A DNA stretch of 64,000 bases from JBBECJ01 sp963763325 (GCA_963763325.1 CAVXOL010000011.1:1-64000), one strand, 5' to 3'. Positions 27,799-37,402 are shown, numbered from the stretch's first letter. Numbers and translations: made by a program. The notes: generated by a model from the letters alone, not told the origin.

Positions 27799-27807
27799 CC
27801 GCGTGCA

Positions 27808-28686
27808 ATGATCCAGAGCCTGACCGATGGCGTGTCTCTTGACGGCAGCGAGCCTGTGATAACTGATGATGTGATCTCAGCTGAACAAATCATTGACGTT
27901 GCCGCGAAGGCTGAGGAATCGTTCGTCGATCTCTCCGACCTGGAGCGTGACGATGGTCGCGTCGAGCGCGCGATGGAATCGCTGGGCGTCACCTTTCGCA
28001 ACCCCAGATTGTTGCGGCTGGCCCTCGTCCATCGTTCGTTCCTCAATGAACGCGGCGCGGATGTCCAGACCGTCATCGACGAATCGAATGAGCGTCTGGA
28101 GTTCCTCGGCGACTCGCTGATCGGTCTCTTCAGCGCCGAGTGGGTCTACCGACATTACCCCGACCAGCCGGAAGGCGTCCTGACCGCACATCGCGTCTCG
28201 CTCGTCCGGACCGAGACGCTGGCAGAGTGGGCGCAGGGCTTCGGGCTCCAGGATCTCGTTTACATGGCGCGCGGCGAGCTCGGTCCGAATGGTGAGGTCC
28301 GTCCCCGACTCCTGGCCGGGGCGCTGGAGTCTATTCTCGGCGCGATCTACCTCGACCGTGGTATCACAGCCGCGCGGCGCTTCATCCACAGGCTGTTCGA
28401 GGCCGACGCTCAGCGCCGGATTGAGGAGAGCGAAGCGACCAACTACAAGGGCCGCCTCCAGGAACTGATTCAGGAGCGTGAGCGCGTCACACCTGGCTAC
28501 CGCACCGTCCGGGCATCCGGCCCGGCACACGACCGGGAATTCGTCGTCGAGGCCGTTCTGCGCGGCCAGCCCCTTGGGTCGGGAACCGGCCCAAACAAAC
28601 GCGCCGCCGAGCAGGAAGCGGCCCGCAATGCACTCGAGCGCCTGGCGCTGGAAGGGATCGTCGACGTCGATGGCCGGACTGTATGA
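27808..28686 (+). CDS. rnc: Ribonuclease III
   Basis: 292-residue double-strand-specific endoribonuclease that processes rRNA precursors and structured mRNA. The catalytic signature NERLEFLGDS is at residues 94-103, followed by the helix with ALESILGAIYLDRG, whose acidic residue is part of the Mg2+ site. A C-terminal dsRNA-binding domain begins near YKGRLQELIQERERVTPGY and ends GPNKRAAEQEAARNALERL. About 50 residues precede the usual start of the family, an acidic extension; an internal start cannot be excluded. Its end overlaps prs by 17 bases. Confidence 0.93.
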   Translation: MIQSLTDGVSLDGSEPVITDDVISAEQIIDVAAKAEESFVDLSDLERDDGRVERAMESLGVTFRNPRLLRLALVHRSFLNERGADVQTVIDESNERLEFLGDSLIGLFSAEWVYRHYPDQPEGVLTAHRVSLVRTETLAEWAQGFGLQDLVYMARGELGPNGEVRPRLLAGALESILGAIYLDRGITAARRFIHRLFEADAQRRIEESEATNYKGRLQELIQERERVTPGYRTVRASGPAHDREFVVEAVLRGQPLGSGTGPNKRAAEQEAARNALERLALEGIVDVDGRTV

Positions 28687-29647
28687 CCAGCTCACCATCT
28701 TTGGCGGCAACTCGAATACCGCTCTCACGCAGGAGATCTGCGACTATATCGACGTTCCCGTTGGCCGCCTCGAAATCCTGAAGTTCTCGAACGAGAACAT
28801 CTTCGTCAGGATCGGCGAGAGTGTCCGTGAGAACGACGTCTTCGTTGTTCAGTCGCTGACGTCGCCCGTCTCCGACTCGATCATGGAATTGCTGATCCTG
28901 ATCGACACGCTCAAGCGCTCGTCGTCGGGCCGGATCACGGCCGTCATCCCATACTACGCCTATGGCCGGACTGACAAGAAGGACCAGCCGCGGGTGCCGA
29001 TCACGGCCCGGCTGCTGGCCGACATGATCACCGTCGCTGGCGCGAACCGCGTTCTGACGATCGACCTCCACGCCGGCCAGATTCAGGGTTTCTTCAACAT
29101 CCCGGTCGATGAGATGTCGGCGATGCCGATCCTCGTCCGCTACTTCGCCGAGAAGCGACTGCGCAATCCGGTCGTCGTCTCGCCCGACCTCGGTAACACC
29201 AAGCGGGCACGTAACTTCGCCGAGGGGGTCGATGCCTCTCTGGCTGTCATTGAGAAGCGCCGGGTCGGCAACGTCGATAAGAGCGAGGTGCTCAACCTGA
29301 TCGGCTCGGTCGAGGGCAGCCCGGCGATCCTTGTTGACGACGAGATCGATACGGCAGGCTCGATCACTCAGGCTGCCCGCGTCTGCATCGAGAACGGCGC
29401 GACCGAGGTCTACGCCTGCTGCACTCACGGCATCCTCAGCGGCCCGGCCATCGAGCGGCTGCAGGCGTCGCCGATCCGTGAGGTCGTCGTTACCAATACG
29501 GTCCCGATCCCGGCCGAGAAACAGATCGACAAGCTGACGATCCTCTCGGTCGCCAGCCTGATCGGCGAGACGATCCAACGGATCCACACCGGCGCCAGCG
29601 TCTCACTGACCTACCGCGCCGTCGACCGCGTCACCAACATGCGCTGA
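28670..29647 (+). CDS. prs: Ribose-phosphate pyrophosphokinase
   Basis: 325 residues; makes PRPP from ribose 5-phosphate and ATP for purine, pyrimidine, NAD, His and Trp synthesis. Class I features: N-terminal LTIFGGNSNTALTQEI, YYAYGRTDKKDQPRVPI, the metal/PRPP loop LTIDLHAGQIQGFF, and the PRPP-binding ILVDDEIDTAGS. ATG at 28670 begins the conserved first strand and overlaps the end of rnc, so the two are translationally close. No obvious anomalies. Confidence 0.93.
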   Translation: MAGLYDQLTIFGGNSNTALTQEICDYIDVPVGRLEILKFSNENIFVRIGESVRENDVFVVQSLTSPVSDSIMELLILIDTLKRSSSGRITAVIPYYAYGRTDKKDQPRVPITARLLADMITVAGANRVLTIDLHAGQIQGFFNIPVDEMSAMPILVRYFAEKRLRNPVVVSPDLGNTKRARNFAEGVDASLAVIEKRRVGNVDKSEVLNLIGSVEGSPAILVDDEIDTAGSITQAARVCIENGATEVYACCTHGILSGPAIERLQASPIREVVVTNTVPIPAEKQIDKLTILSVASLIGETIQRIHTGASVSLTYRAVDRVTNMR

Positions 29648-29724
29648 CGCGCTTTTCGCTGGCGCGTCATGACGATATGATGCGCCTGACGTCGCTATCT
29701 CGGCACCAGAAAAGGCTCACACCC

Positions 29725-30177
29725 ATGACCGGACAATCTGCCCTCCTGCTTCCGCCAGACCAGGCTGTAGCCACCATCTCGGCGACGATTGTTGAAGAGC
29801 TTCAACCTGCACTCGAACGGCTCGAAGAATTCGCGAGACTGCCCGAGGATTGGGATTCGTACGATGCTGCTCCGATCTCGGCCATAGCGATCGACCGCGC
29901 CCGCGAGCTTGCCGCCGAGATCATCAGCAGGCATGCGCTGTCAATACGGCCCGTGGGTTACGCATTCGATGTCCTGCCGACGCCGGATGGCGGTGTGCAG
30001 TTGGAATGGAGTGTCGGTGAGCACCATCTTGAAATCGCAGTCGGGCAGCACGGCGAGTTGGCGTATCTCCTCGTGACAACCACCGGTGGCAAACGCCAGT
30101 CGAAGTCGAGTGAGGACGTGCCGCGTGACTTTGTGATGCAACTGGCTGAGGACATCTTGCGGCGTAGCGATGCCTGA
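29725..30177 (+). CDS. Conserved hypothetical protein, first of an overlapping pair
   Basis: 150 residues. A helix with LERLEEFARLPEDWDSYDAAPIS is followed by alternating strands with VLPTPDGGVQLEWSVGEHHLEIAVG, a two-part pattern seen in a widespread uncharacterised family that I cannot name. ATG at 29725. A possible -10 TATGAT is at 29676-29681. It overlaps the next gene by 8 bases, implying coupled translation. Toxin-antitoxin-like pairing is a guess. Confidence 0.6.
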   Translation: MTGQSALLLPPDQAVATISATIVEELQPALERLEEFARLPEDWDSYDAAPISAIAIDRARELAAEIISRHALSIRPVGYAFDVLPTPDGGVQLEWSVGEHHLEIAVGQHGELAYLLVTTTGGKRQSKSSEDVPRDFVMQLAEDILRRSDA

Positions 30178-30526
30178 CCTGGAAGTCATTGAGGACGCTG
30201 ACGACCTCTTTCGCCGCATCATTCCCTATTACATCAAGAAGGACGGATCTATCAGTTCGGCGGCGTTCATGAGAGATCGCGGCAAGACGCCGGATAACGA
30301 GATCTCAGTCGAGATTGCACGTCTCACTACAGCGACGGAGTGCGCAACACGGTACGGCGACCGGGGCTTCCGAGTCATTGCGCTGACAGCCGGATCGGCA
30401 CGTGCGCTTGGATTCGCCGCCCGACACGACCCACTACCGGATTGTTACCCACATGCGCTCATCGTAGGAGACAACTCCCGCGAGCACTGCCTGACTTTAG
30501 CGAGTGCTTCACGCCTGGTCCAATGA
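30170..30526 (+). CDS. Conserved hypothetical protein, second of an overlapping pair
   Basis: 118 residues, starting within the previous gene. Contains DDLFRRIIPYYIKKDGSISSAAF, a central ISVEIARLTTATECATRYGDRGFRVIAL and a final HALIVGDNSREHCLTLA. No catalytic motif is recognised. The strict overlap and absence of other neighbours suggest the two products act together. Base composition is slightly less GC-rich than the housekeeping neighbours, which may reflect acquisition. Confidence 0.6.
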   Translation: MPDLEVIEDADDLFRRIIPYYIKKDGSISSAAFMRDRGKTPDNEISVEIARLTTATECATRYGDRGFRVIALTAGSARALGFAARHDPLPDCYPHALIVGDNSREHCLTLASASRLVQ

Positions 30527-30602
30527 TGACGTTGCACGCATGACTTTTCCGAGTCCAGCCGGCAACGTGTACATAACGTATCGATGACCGGTACTCATGC
30601 GA

Positions 30603-31664
30603 TCAATCCAGGAGCCAGGCGTGAAACCGCTCCGTCTCGCGCTCGATGAACGCGGCGTGGTGCTCGACTGCCTCTCGCTGAAGGACCCAGTTGGCGATCC
30701 AGATACGGCGGACGAGGTGAAGGATGTTGATCTGGTTCGCGTACTCCTGCGGCCAGGCGAGCCGGGTCGTGTAGCCACGCTGGAAGGCGGCGCAGAGCTT
30801 GTCGTAATCGTGGCGGGTGGGGTCGGTGTAGTAGCGGAAGTCGTAGAACGTCAGCGCGATGTCCTGGATCGGGTAGGCGTTGATGATGTCCTCGAAGTCA
30901 ACCGGATGGAGCCGTCCACGGTGGACGAGGACGTTCTCGTGGTGCAGGTCTCCGTGGACGACGCGAGGCGGCTCCGGGCTGCGAAAGAGCCGGTCGAGTT
31001 CCGTCTGGGCGACCGCGATGCCCTCCTCGAATATGGCTCGACGGTCCGGACTGAACAGGTGAGCGAACTCCGGCGTGAACAGGATGTTCGTCTCCCCACG
31101 TGGGAAGAGCCGGTCGAGTCGTCGCGTCGTGAAGCCCGCTGGCGGTTTGAACGTCGCGCCATGCTCGTGCAATCGTGCCGAGAGAACGCCCATCTGCTCG
31201 ACGTAGGTGTCCGTCAGCCGTTCGGCGAGTTGGACGCCTGGTGCCCACGTAAACAGCACGGCGCGGCGTGTTTCCGGCACACCATCGACGGCGACAGTCG
31301 TGATCAGTTCGCCGTCACGGTTCGGCAGCGGCTCGTGCGCGCCTATGTCGGTCTCCCTCGCCAGCGCCAACAGCCAGGCAAGCTCTGAACGAAGCTCAAC
31401 ATCGTCGCGCCAGGTCGGGTGGCTGATGCGAAGCGCAAAGCGGCGTCCGTCCGTCGTCTCGACGCGATAGAGCACGTTCAGATGGTAGGTGACGACCGAA
31501 ATCCGGTTGACGGTCAGGTCATAGTGGTCGAGCGCGGCCAGCGCCAACCGGCGCACACGTCGGAGCCTGCCCTGCGGAGTCAGTTGCGCGAACGGGCGGA
31601 TGGCTGAGGCTGGCGGAACGTTCGGATCAATTCGCAAGGTTGATGAGGACGACGATGGCGGCAA
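30603..31664 (-). CDS. Aminoglycoside-phosphotransferase-fold kinase
   Basis: 353-residue protein of the APH/choline-kinase fold (similar in layout to the SrkA/homoserine-kinase-like group). Visible: RFALRISHP with the ATP-binding Lys replaced by Arg/Ile context, the catalytic loop VVHGDLHHENVLVH (Asp in HGD) and the metal-binding DFEDIINAYP. It would phosphorylate a small molecule or a protein Ser/Thr; which is unknown. The start is uncertain: the reading frame opens with TTG at 31664, which overlaps the previous gene by 38 bases; another TTG at 31637 overlaps less. Confidence 0.82.
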   Translation of the reverse strand: MPPSSSSSTLRIDPNVPPASAIRPFAQLTPQGRLRRVRRLALAALDHYDLTVNRISVVTYHLNVLYRVETTDGRRFALRISHPTWRDDVELRSELAWLLALARETDIGAHEPLPNRDGELITTVAVDGVPETRRAVLFTWAPGVQLAERLTDTYVEQMGVLSARLHEHGATFKPPAGFTTRRLDRLFPRGETNILFTPEFAHLFSPDRRAIFEEGIAVAQTELDRLFRSPEPPRVVHGDLHHENVLVHRGRLHPVDFEDIINAYPIQDIALTFYDFRYYTDPTRHDYDKLCAAFQRGYTTRLAWPQEYANQINILHLVRRIWIANWVLQREAVEHHAAFIERETERFHAWLLD

Positions 31665-32292
31665 CGAGCGCGCCGCTGCTGAGGCCGGCGATCAGCGCGT
31701 ACTTCCAGACGCCGATCCGGAGCTGCTCCTCGGCAACGCCAGTCATATCCGAGATCTGCTCGGAGCGGGCCGAAAGTGCGGTGACTGTGTAGTGCAGACT
31801 GCGTGTTGTGGATGTCAGCGATTGAAGCGCGTCAGTCGTCGCGTCGTGCTGGCTTCGGAGATCCTCGCGGAGCGTGTAGATCGCCGAGCGCAAGTCTCGC
31901 AACAATTCGACAGTCGTTTCGCCCTGCAGGTCGGACTGTTCCAGTTGCCTGATCAGGGTATCGATTCGCTCATCGGGCTGGATCCTGTCGTCCGGCTGCG
32001 AATCATCCCCTTCGTTTGTTTCGGTGACCAGGGGGCGCGATGCTTCGAGGTCGGCAGCAAGTTGCGGATCGACGAAGGCGAGCATCTGACGGATCTCACG
32101 CTCGACTCCCTGGACGTCACGCCGCTGCCTGCCGGGCATTGTGTTGACGATCGCAAGCAGCTTTCCGAGGATCGCACCGGCATAGGCGTTCACCTCGGAG
32201 CGCATTTCGCGCATCGATTCATCAGGTGGCGATTTCGACTCATCCGGCTGCAGATTGGAGCCGGACGATGTGGTGGGCGTGCTCTCGGTCAC
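31627..32292 (-). CDS. Hypothetical protein with C-terminal membrane anchor
   Basis: 221 residues. An unstructured acidic/Ser/Pro N-terminus (to about 25), helical charged segments with coiled-coil-like heptads (around 105-180, IDTLIRQLEQSDLQGETTVELLRDL) and a single hydrophobic helix at about 197-219 (ALIAGLSSGALVAAIVVLI). No known domain recognised. First in order of transcription relative to the kinase-like gene; it belongs to a run of small minus-strand membrane genes. Confidence 0.6.
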   Translation of the reverse strand: MTESTPTTSSGSNLQPDESKSPPDESMREMRSEVNAYAGAILGKLLAIVNTMPGRQRRDVQGVEREIRQMLAFVDPQLAADLEASRPLVTETNEGDDSQPDDRIQPDERIDTLIRQLEQSDLQGETTVELLRDLRSAIYTLREDLRSQHDATTDALQSLTSTTRSLHYTVTALSARSEQISDMTGVAEEQLRIGVWKYALIAGLSSGALVAAIVVLINLAN

Positions 32293-32419
32293 CAGTGTCT
32301 GGCCCCCAGATTCACGAATGCCTCAATCAATGTCTATCGCCGCTTGAGCCATTCTACCGCGTCCGTTACACCATGCATTCCTCTGGTACTGGCCTGTTCG
32401 TATAGCGCAAGGCTGTGTA

Positions 32420-32668
32420 TCAGCCGCGCTCGAAGAGCAGTTGAATGCCCCCGCCAATAATCATGAACAGACCCGTCGGAATGATGATAAGCCCCAACCC
32501 TGGCAAGCCGACAAGGACTGCAGGGAGCATGCACGCGAGCACCAGCGCGCCGCCAATCACCAGCGCCCGTGAGCGGCGCTGCTCACTTCGCACGTTTCGT
32601 GCAACGATCTCCTGCCGCTCGCGTTCGTTTCGAGGGTTGTCCTCTTGCCAGATCGGCGGCACGACCAT
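32420..32668 (-). CDS. Small membrane protein
   Basis: 82 residues: a charged N-terminal third (QEDNPRNERERQEIVARNVRSEQRR) and two adjacent hydrophobic helices (about 36-57 and 58-78). No family recognised. The ATG at 32668 follows AAGGAGG 6 bases upstream, supporting real translation. Part of the same minus-strand cluster; the 127 bases after it hold nothing I can identify. Confidence 0.6.
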   Translation of the reverse strand: MVVPPIWQEDNPRNERERQEIVARNVRSEQRRSRALVIGGALVLACMLPAVLVGLPGLGLIIIPTGLFMIIGGGIQLLFERG

Positions 32669-32691
32669 CGGTTGCCTCCTTGAACGTCGGG

Positions 32692-33147
32692 CTACTCCGG
32701 TCCGACCAGCCGGGCAATGACGACGCTCAGGTTCGGATCGCCGCTCAGCAAGGCTGCCCGTGTGACGCCGAGCAGATCGATCGCGATCCCGTGGCTGGTG
32801 ACGAGCGTCAGCGTGTCGTCGGGCATCAGATCGTCAGGATCAGGCGCAAGCCAACTCGCGCCGGCCGCGAGCCGCAGGTACTCGCCGGTCAGCGCGGCGG
32901 CCGGCAGCGCGAACGTCTCCAGCGAGGGGCTACCTGTATCGTCGTAAACTGAGGCAAGATCGAGTAATTGCGCCAGCGCCAGGTCCAGCCGCTCGACTGC
33001 TGCCAGTAACGCGGCGAGGCCGCGAGCATCGCTCACGGCCCCAGGTGGATCAAGTTCGATATCGGTTGCCTGGCGCAAATATGCAACGAGTTGCCCGGCC
33101 AGTGCCGCGATCTGTTCGTCGCGGCTAGCGGGACTTGCGGCGGCCAT
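32692..33147 (-). CDS. Hypothetical helical protein
   Basis: 151 residues from the ATG at 33147. Ala/Leu-rich, likely helical in its first half (IAALAGQLVAYLRQATDIEL, ALLAAVERLDLALAQLLDLA), with a C-terminal strand DDTLTLVTSHGIAIDLLGVT. No domain recognised. Its start overlaps the end of the preceding membrane-protein gene by 23 bases, so they are probably cotranslated. Confidence 0.5.
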   Translation of the reverse strand: MAAASPASRDEQIAALAGQLVAYLRQATDIELDPPGAVSDARGLAALLAAVERLDLALAQLLDLASVYDDTGSPSLETFALPAAALTGEYLRLAAGASWLAPDPDDLMPDDTLTLVTSHGIAIDLLGVTRAALLSGDPNLSVVIARLVGPE

Positions 33148-33469
33148 CAGACCTCGATTTGCCACGAGCCGGCCGCTCCGTCACAGGTGCGCGCGGGCCT
33201 GCCTGTGATTCTTTGCGTGGCCCCCCAGCCGGTCGAGTCGCCGCCGTCTCCTCCTGGCGTGGATTCTTGTAGTCGGTGTAGGACAGGAACCCGGCAATTG
33301 CCATGATCGTTGCCGTCATTGCGACAGCGACGATCAGGGTCACATTCTCGTTGAACGAGTTGTGGGTCTGGATGAAGATAAGCCCGATCGAGATTCCAAT
33401 GCTGACAGCCATCGTCAGTGCCATCAACGGAATCAGGATCATCAACGGTCCTCTGAGCAGCTTGCTCAC
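33125..33469 (-). CDS. Small membrane protein with basic tail
   Basis: 114 residues from the GTG at 33469: two hydrophobic helices (about 9-33 and 45-66) and a strongly basic, disordered C-terminus (RPARGKSRSDGRRKSR) that could contact nucleic acid or anionic lipid. GTG is chosen because GGAGGGTGGACGAAG precedes it. First gene of the four-gene minus-strand cluster. Function unknown. Confidence 0.55.
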   Translation of the reverse strand: MSKLLRGPLMILIPLMALTMAVSIGISIGLIFIQTHNSFNENVTLIVAVAMTATIMAIAGFLSYTDYKNPRQEETAATRPAGGPRKESQAGPRAPVTERPARGKSRSDGRRKSR

Positions 33470-33600
33470 CTTCGTCCACCCTCCTTCGCTATCCCGAATC
33501 GCGTTTCCGCGCAACCGCGCACTCGCCCCCGCGACGTGCGCCGTCACACGCATCTTACCCGCTCCACCGTCGATTGCGCCAGAACGATGGACGGAAGGGC

Positions 33601-33668
33601 TGGGGATTAGGGAACGGCGCGGCTGAACAGGATGTTAGCGATTCCTGACTCCTGGTCCCTAGTCCCTA
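33601..33668. repeat. Foldback repeat, family D (degenerate copy)
   Basis: GGGGATTAGGGAA at the left and TCCCTAGTCCCTA at the right, imperfectly inverted. The right edge supplies the TAG stop codon of the alpha/beta hydrolase gene (33666-33668 on the minus strand). Confidence 0.55.
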
Positions 33669-34463
33669 TATCCTTCGAAGAAAGCCATCCACGTCGCGGT
33701 GAAAGTCGTTGGCGGATTCGCGGAACGGGTAGTGGCCAACGCCGGGATAGACCTTGAAAATCGCGCCGGGAATGCCGTCGGCCAATAGCTGCCCGCCTCG
33801 AATCGAGACGAGCGGGTCGACGTCACCATGCGCGACGAGCGTCGGCGCGTTGATTTCGCTCAGACGTTCGCGGACATCATGCGTGTCACTGATCGCGGCC
33901 AGGTGGCGAGCGTAGCCCTCGCGCGTGATCCGGTTCGTCGCTGAAAGCTGGGCGATCTCTTCCAACTCATCCGGGTGGTTGTCGAAGTAGCCGGGACCAT
34001 GCGTGTGTGGCGCGCGTTGCCGGGAACGTTCGACAGGATCGCTGATCCACTCGTCTTCAGTCGGCGGGACCAGCGGCTGGCCGAGCGCCACTCCAGCCGC
34101 CGGCGACGTGCCGACCAGAATCAGGTGATCGACCAGATCGGGATGGTTCAGCACCAGGTGCTGGGCGATGAATCCGCCCATCGAATGACCGAGGACATGC
34201 GCGCGGTCGATGCCGAGCGCTCGTAGTAGTCCTGCTGCATCGTCGGCGAGGTCGGCGATCGAGTATCCCGCTGTCTCCGGTTCGTTCGCGCCCGCATCAC
34301 GGTTGTCGAACGTGATGACCCGAAAATCTGACGAGAGCCGGTCGACTGTTGAACCCCAGTCGGCCCCCTGGCCTCCGAGGCCGCGAATCAGCAGGAGCGG
34401 TGTGCCTTCGCCGCTGTTCGCGTAGTTGATCGTCCGTCCGCCCTCGATCTCGATCGACGCCAT
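33666..34463 (-). CDS. Alpha/beta hydrolase
   Basis: 265 residues of the alpha/beta-hydrolase fold. Nucleophile elbow GHSMGG, an oxyanion-region LLIRGLGGQGADW, an acidic residue in VAHGDVDPLVS and a final His in YPGVGHYPF. The 3-oxoadipate enol-lactonase-like pattern is common among unspecific esterases. ATG at 34463 opens the first strand MASIEIEGGRTINYANSGEG. Substrate unknown. Its stop comes from the adjacent repeat. Confidence 0.87.
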   Translation of the reverse strand: MASIEIEGGRTINYANSGEGTPLLLIRGLGGQGADWGSTVDRLSSDFRVITFDNRDAGANEPETAGYSIADLADDAAGLLRALGIDRAHVLGHSMGGFIAQHLVLNHPDLVDHLILVGTSPAAGVALGQPLVPPTEDEWISDPVERSRQRAPHTHGPGYFDNHPDELEEIAQLSATNRITREGYARHLAAISDTHDVRERLSEINAPTLVAHGDVDPLVSIRGGQLLADGIPGAIFKVYPGVGHYPFRESANDFHRDVDGFLRRI

Positions 34464-34592
34464 TGTCCGCCCTCGTCTCGCTGATGCCGTGTTCGGCGCA
34501 GTCCTCAATGGATGAGAGCCGCATCGTAGCACGGAGACTGTCGGGACGCGGAGACTGCGGATTAGAGGAGGGATTGATGACGCGGATGATCG

Positions 34593-36976
34593 TTAGCTTT
34601 CCACGTCCCCCGTCCCGCGTCCTGCGTCCGGCCATCGCAACAGTCGCATCCCATTCGCGATCACGAGCAGCGAGGTGCCGAGGTCGGCGGCGATCGCCAT
34701 CCAGAGGGTCGCGCTGCCGGCGACAGCCAGGCCGAGGAAGATCGCTTTCGTGCCGATCGAGAGGGCGATGTTAGCCGTCACGATCCGCTTCGCGCGGCGG
34801 CCCATTCGGATCGTTGCCGCCAGGCCGCGCAGGTCATCGCCCATCAACGCGATGTCGGCCGTTTCGACGGCGGCATCGGTCCCGGCGACACCCATCGCGA
34901 TTCCAACGTCGGCCGCTGCCAGCGACGGCGCATCGTTGACGCCGTCGCCGACCATCGCGACGACCCCACCACGTTCACGAAGCTCACCAATCGCCGCCAG
35001 CTTCTCGGCCGGCAGCAGGCCGCTCCGAGCATCATCAATGCCGGCCATCCGCGCGATCGTGTTGACGGCCCCTTCGCGGTCACCGCTGAGAACAACGATG
35101 CGACCGACGCCTGCATCGTGCAGGGCAGCCAACGCGTTCGACGCGGCTGGTCGAAGGGTGTCGGCGAAGCCAATGACTCCGTGAACCGAATCCGTCCGTG
35201 CCGACCAGGACGGCTGTCCCGCCGTCGTTCTCGATCGCCGCAATGGCACCGGTCACGTCCGTCGTCAGCGCGGCCTCGTCAAACAGCCGTGCGGAGCCAA
35301 TCCGAAATTCAGTGCCGCTTATGACGCCAATCAGGCCCGCGCCGTGGACGACGCGCTCATCGGTTGCCTCGTCAACACCTACGTGGCGATCCTGCGCCGC
35401 CTGAACTACCGCCCGGCCGAGTGGATGCTCGGAGTGGCGTTCCAATGTCGCAGCCAATGCCAGAACCTCTTCCGCGTTGGGAGCACGAACCGGGACGATC
35501 TGCGTCAGCGTTGGCCGTCCAGTTGTCAGCGTGCCGGTCTTGTCGAAGGCAACCGTGTCCACGGCGCCGATCCGTTCGAGGATCGCGCCGCCTTTGATCA
35601 GAACTCCGTTGCGAGCTGCCGCCGAGAGGGCCGAGACGATCGAGATCGGCGTCGAGAGGACGAGCGCGCAAGGACACGAGATGACCAACAGGACGAGCGC
35701 CCGTGAGAACCACTCTGTCCAGCTGGCGCCGAACAACGGCGGGACGACTGCGATCAGCGCCGCGATCGTGATGACAGCCGGTGTGTATACGCGCGCGAAG
35801 CGGTCAACGACCCGCTGGACCGGCGCCCGCTGCGCCTGCGCTGTCTCGACCAGCCGGATGATCCGCGCGACCGACGAGTCACCGGCCAGCCGGGTCACCC
35901 GCATCGTGAGCGGTCCCGATCCGTTCATCGTCCCGGCGAAGAGCGCATCCCCCGGTTCCTTCGCGACCGGCAGGCTCTCACCCGTCAGCGACGACTGATC
36001 GACGCTCGACATGCCGGTCACGACCACGCCGTCCAGCGGCACCCGCTCGCCGGATCGGATGATGATTGTCTCTCCGACCGCGACCTCACTGACCGGCACT
36101 TCCTCTTCGGTTGCGCCACGCCGGACGAGCGCGACAGCTGGCGCCAGCGCCAGCAGCGAGCGGACCGAGCGGCGGACACGATCCATCGCATAGCCTTCGA
36201 GGGCTTCACCAAGTGAGAAGAGAAAGACGACCGTTGCCGCCTCGAACCATTCGCCGATCGCGACGGCCCCGATGACGGCGATCGTCATCAGCAGGTTGAT
36301 ATCGAGTGAGTGCGTCGTGCGGAGGACGCGCAGACCCTTGCGGGCCAGCGGAACACCGCCAACGACGACGGCTGCGGCGTAGGCCGTGGTCGACAGCGAC
36401 GACGGCGCTGAGAGCAGCTGGCCGATCCCGCCAGCGAGCGTCAGGACGCCCGCCATCAGCGCCAGCAGGTTGTCACGGCGCGTGACGAGCCGCCAGAGCG
36501 CGCTCCGTTCACTCTCGGCCTCGCGGTCAGGTTGTGAGATCGCGTAGCCAAGCTCGCCGAATGCGGCGGTCGATGGCCGGCAGGTCAATCGCTCGCCGGT
36601 CGAACTCGACCGTCATCCGCGCCGCGCCGAAGTTGACGCTGGCCTCCTCGACGCCTTCCAGCCGGCCAACGCCGCGTTCCAGTGTCATCGCACAGTCGGC
36701 GCAGTCCATCCCCTCGATCGCCAGCACCTGATGGACGAAGTGCGCCTCACTGTCCGCCATCTCCCGCGCGACAACGTCCGCGACAATCGCCGGTGTGACG
36801 GTTTCCGTCTCGTAGGTGTAGCGCAACAGGGCCGGTGACGGCGCTGTGTCGAGCTGGACCGTCTGGATGCCCGGAATGCCCCGGACACGGGTCACGACTC
36901 GTTCGGCGCAGTTCGGGCAGTCGAGCGTGCCGGTCGCCGTGCTGGATGTCAGGACAACCTGTCCTTCGTCGGTCAT
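34593..36976 (-). CDS. Heavy-metal P1B-type ATPase, Zn/Cd/Pb class (two frameshifts)
   Basis: About 794 residues read through. Two N-terminal heavy-metal-associated domains carry TLDCPNC and EGMDCADC. Then eight helices with the metal site ISCPCALVLSTP, actuator loop SSLTGESLP, phosphorylation site AFDKTGTLTTGRP, the class-specific HP dipeptide in ERHSEHPLGRAV, and the hinge MVGDGVNDAPSL. CPC plus HP fits metal efflux of the ZntA/CadA type. Frame breaks near 36543 (extra C) and 35192 (extra T) both look like insertions. Its ATG overlaps the stop of the ArsR-family repressor gene (ATGA), giving a repressor-pump operon. Confidence 0.9.
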
Positions 36977-37377
36977 GCGCTACCCCTTGACGATTCGCCA
37001 TGCCCGACATGGTCGAGCGCCTGGCGGTAGAGCGTGCGAACGTGCTCGTCGTCGAGCGCGTAGTAGACGGTGCGCCCCTCGCGACGTGTCCGGACCAGCC
37101 CAAGCGTGCGCAGCAGCCGGAGCTGGTGCGAGGTGGCCGAATCGCTGAGGCCAACTGTCGCTGCCAGATCGCCGACGCAAAGCTCGGCCCGGTCCAGCGC
37201 CGCGATCAGCCGGACCCGGTTGGGATCGGCCAGTGCGCCGAAGAGCGCGGCCACCGCCTGGGTTCGCTCGACATCAGGCAGGTCCGCGCGGGCGGCCCGG
37301 ACCTTCGCGATGTCGACGACGTCGACAGAGAACTCGACGAGTTCCTGCAGTTGTTCTGTGCGCTTTGGGCGTGCCAT
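36973..37377 (-). CDS. ArsR/SmtB-family metal-responsive repressor
   Basis: 134-residue winged-helix repressor. The recognition helix region reads LSDSATSHQLRLLRTLGLV. The C-terminal helix shows D110-x-H112-x10-H123-x2-H126, exactly the alpha-5 zinc site of SmtB/CzrA sensors, while the alpha-3 ELCVGDL has a lone Cys67. A Zn(II)-sensing repressor that releases DNA when zinc rises is therefore expected. It shares an operon with the P-type ATPase and an SmtB-style operator lies 26 bases upstream of its start. Confidence 0.92.
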   Translation of the reverse strand: MARPKRTEQLQELVEFSVDVVDIAKVRAARADLPDVERTQAVAALFGALADPNRVRLIAALDRAELCVGDLAATVGLSDSATSHQLRLLRTLGLVRTRREGRTVYYALDDEHVRTLYRQALDHVGHGESSRGSA

Positions 37378-37402
37378 CTCAAACCGTTCTGATACCCGGT
37401 CT

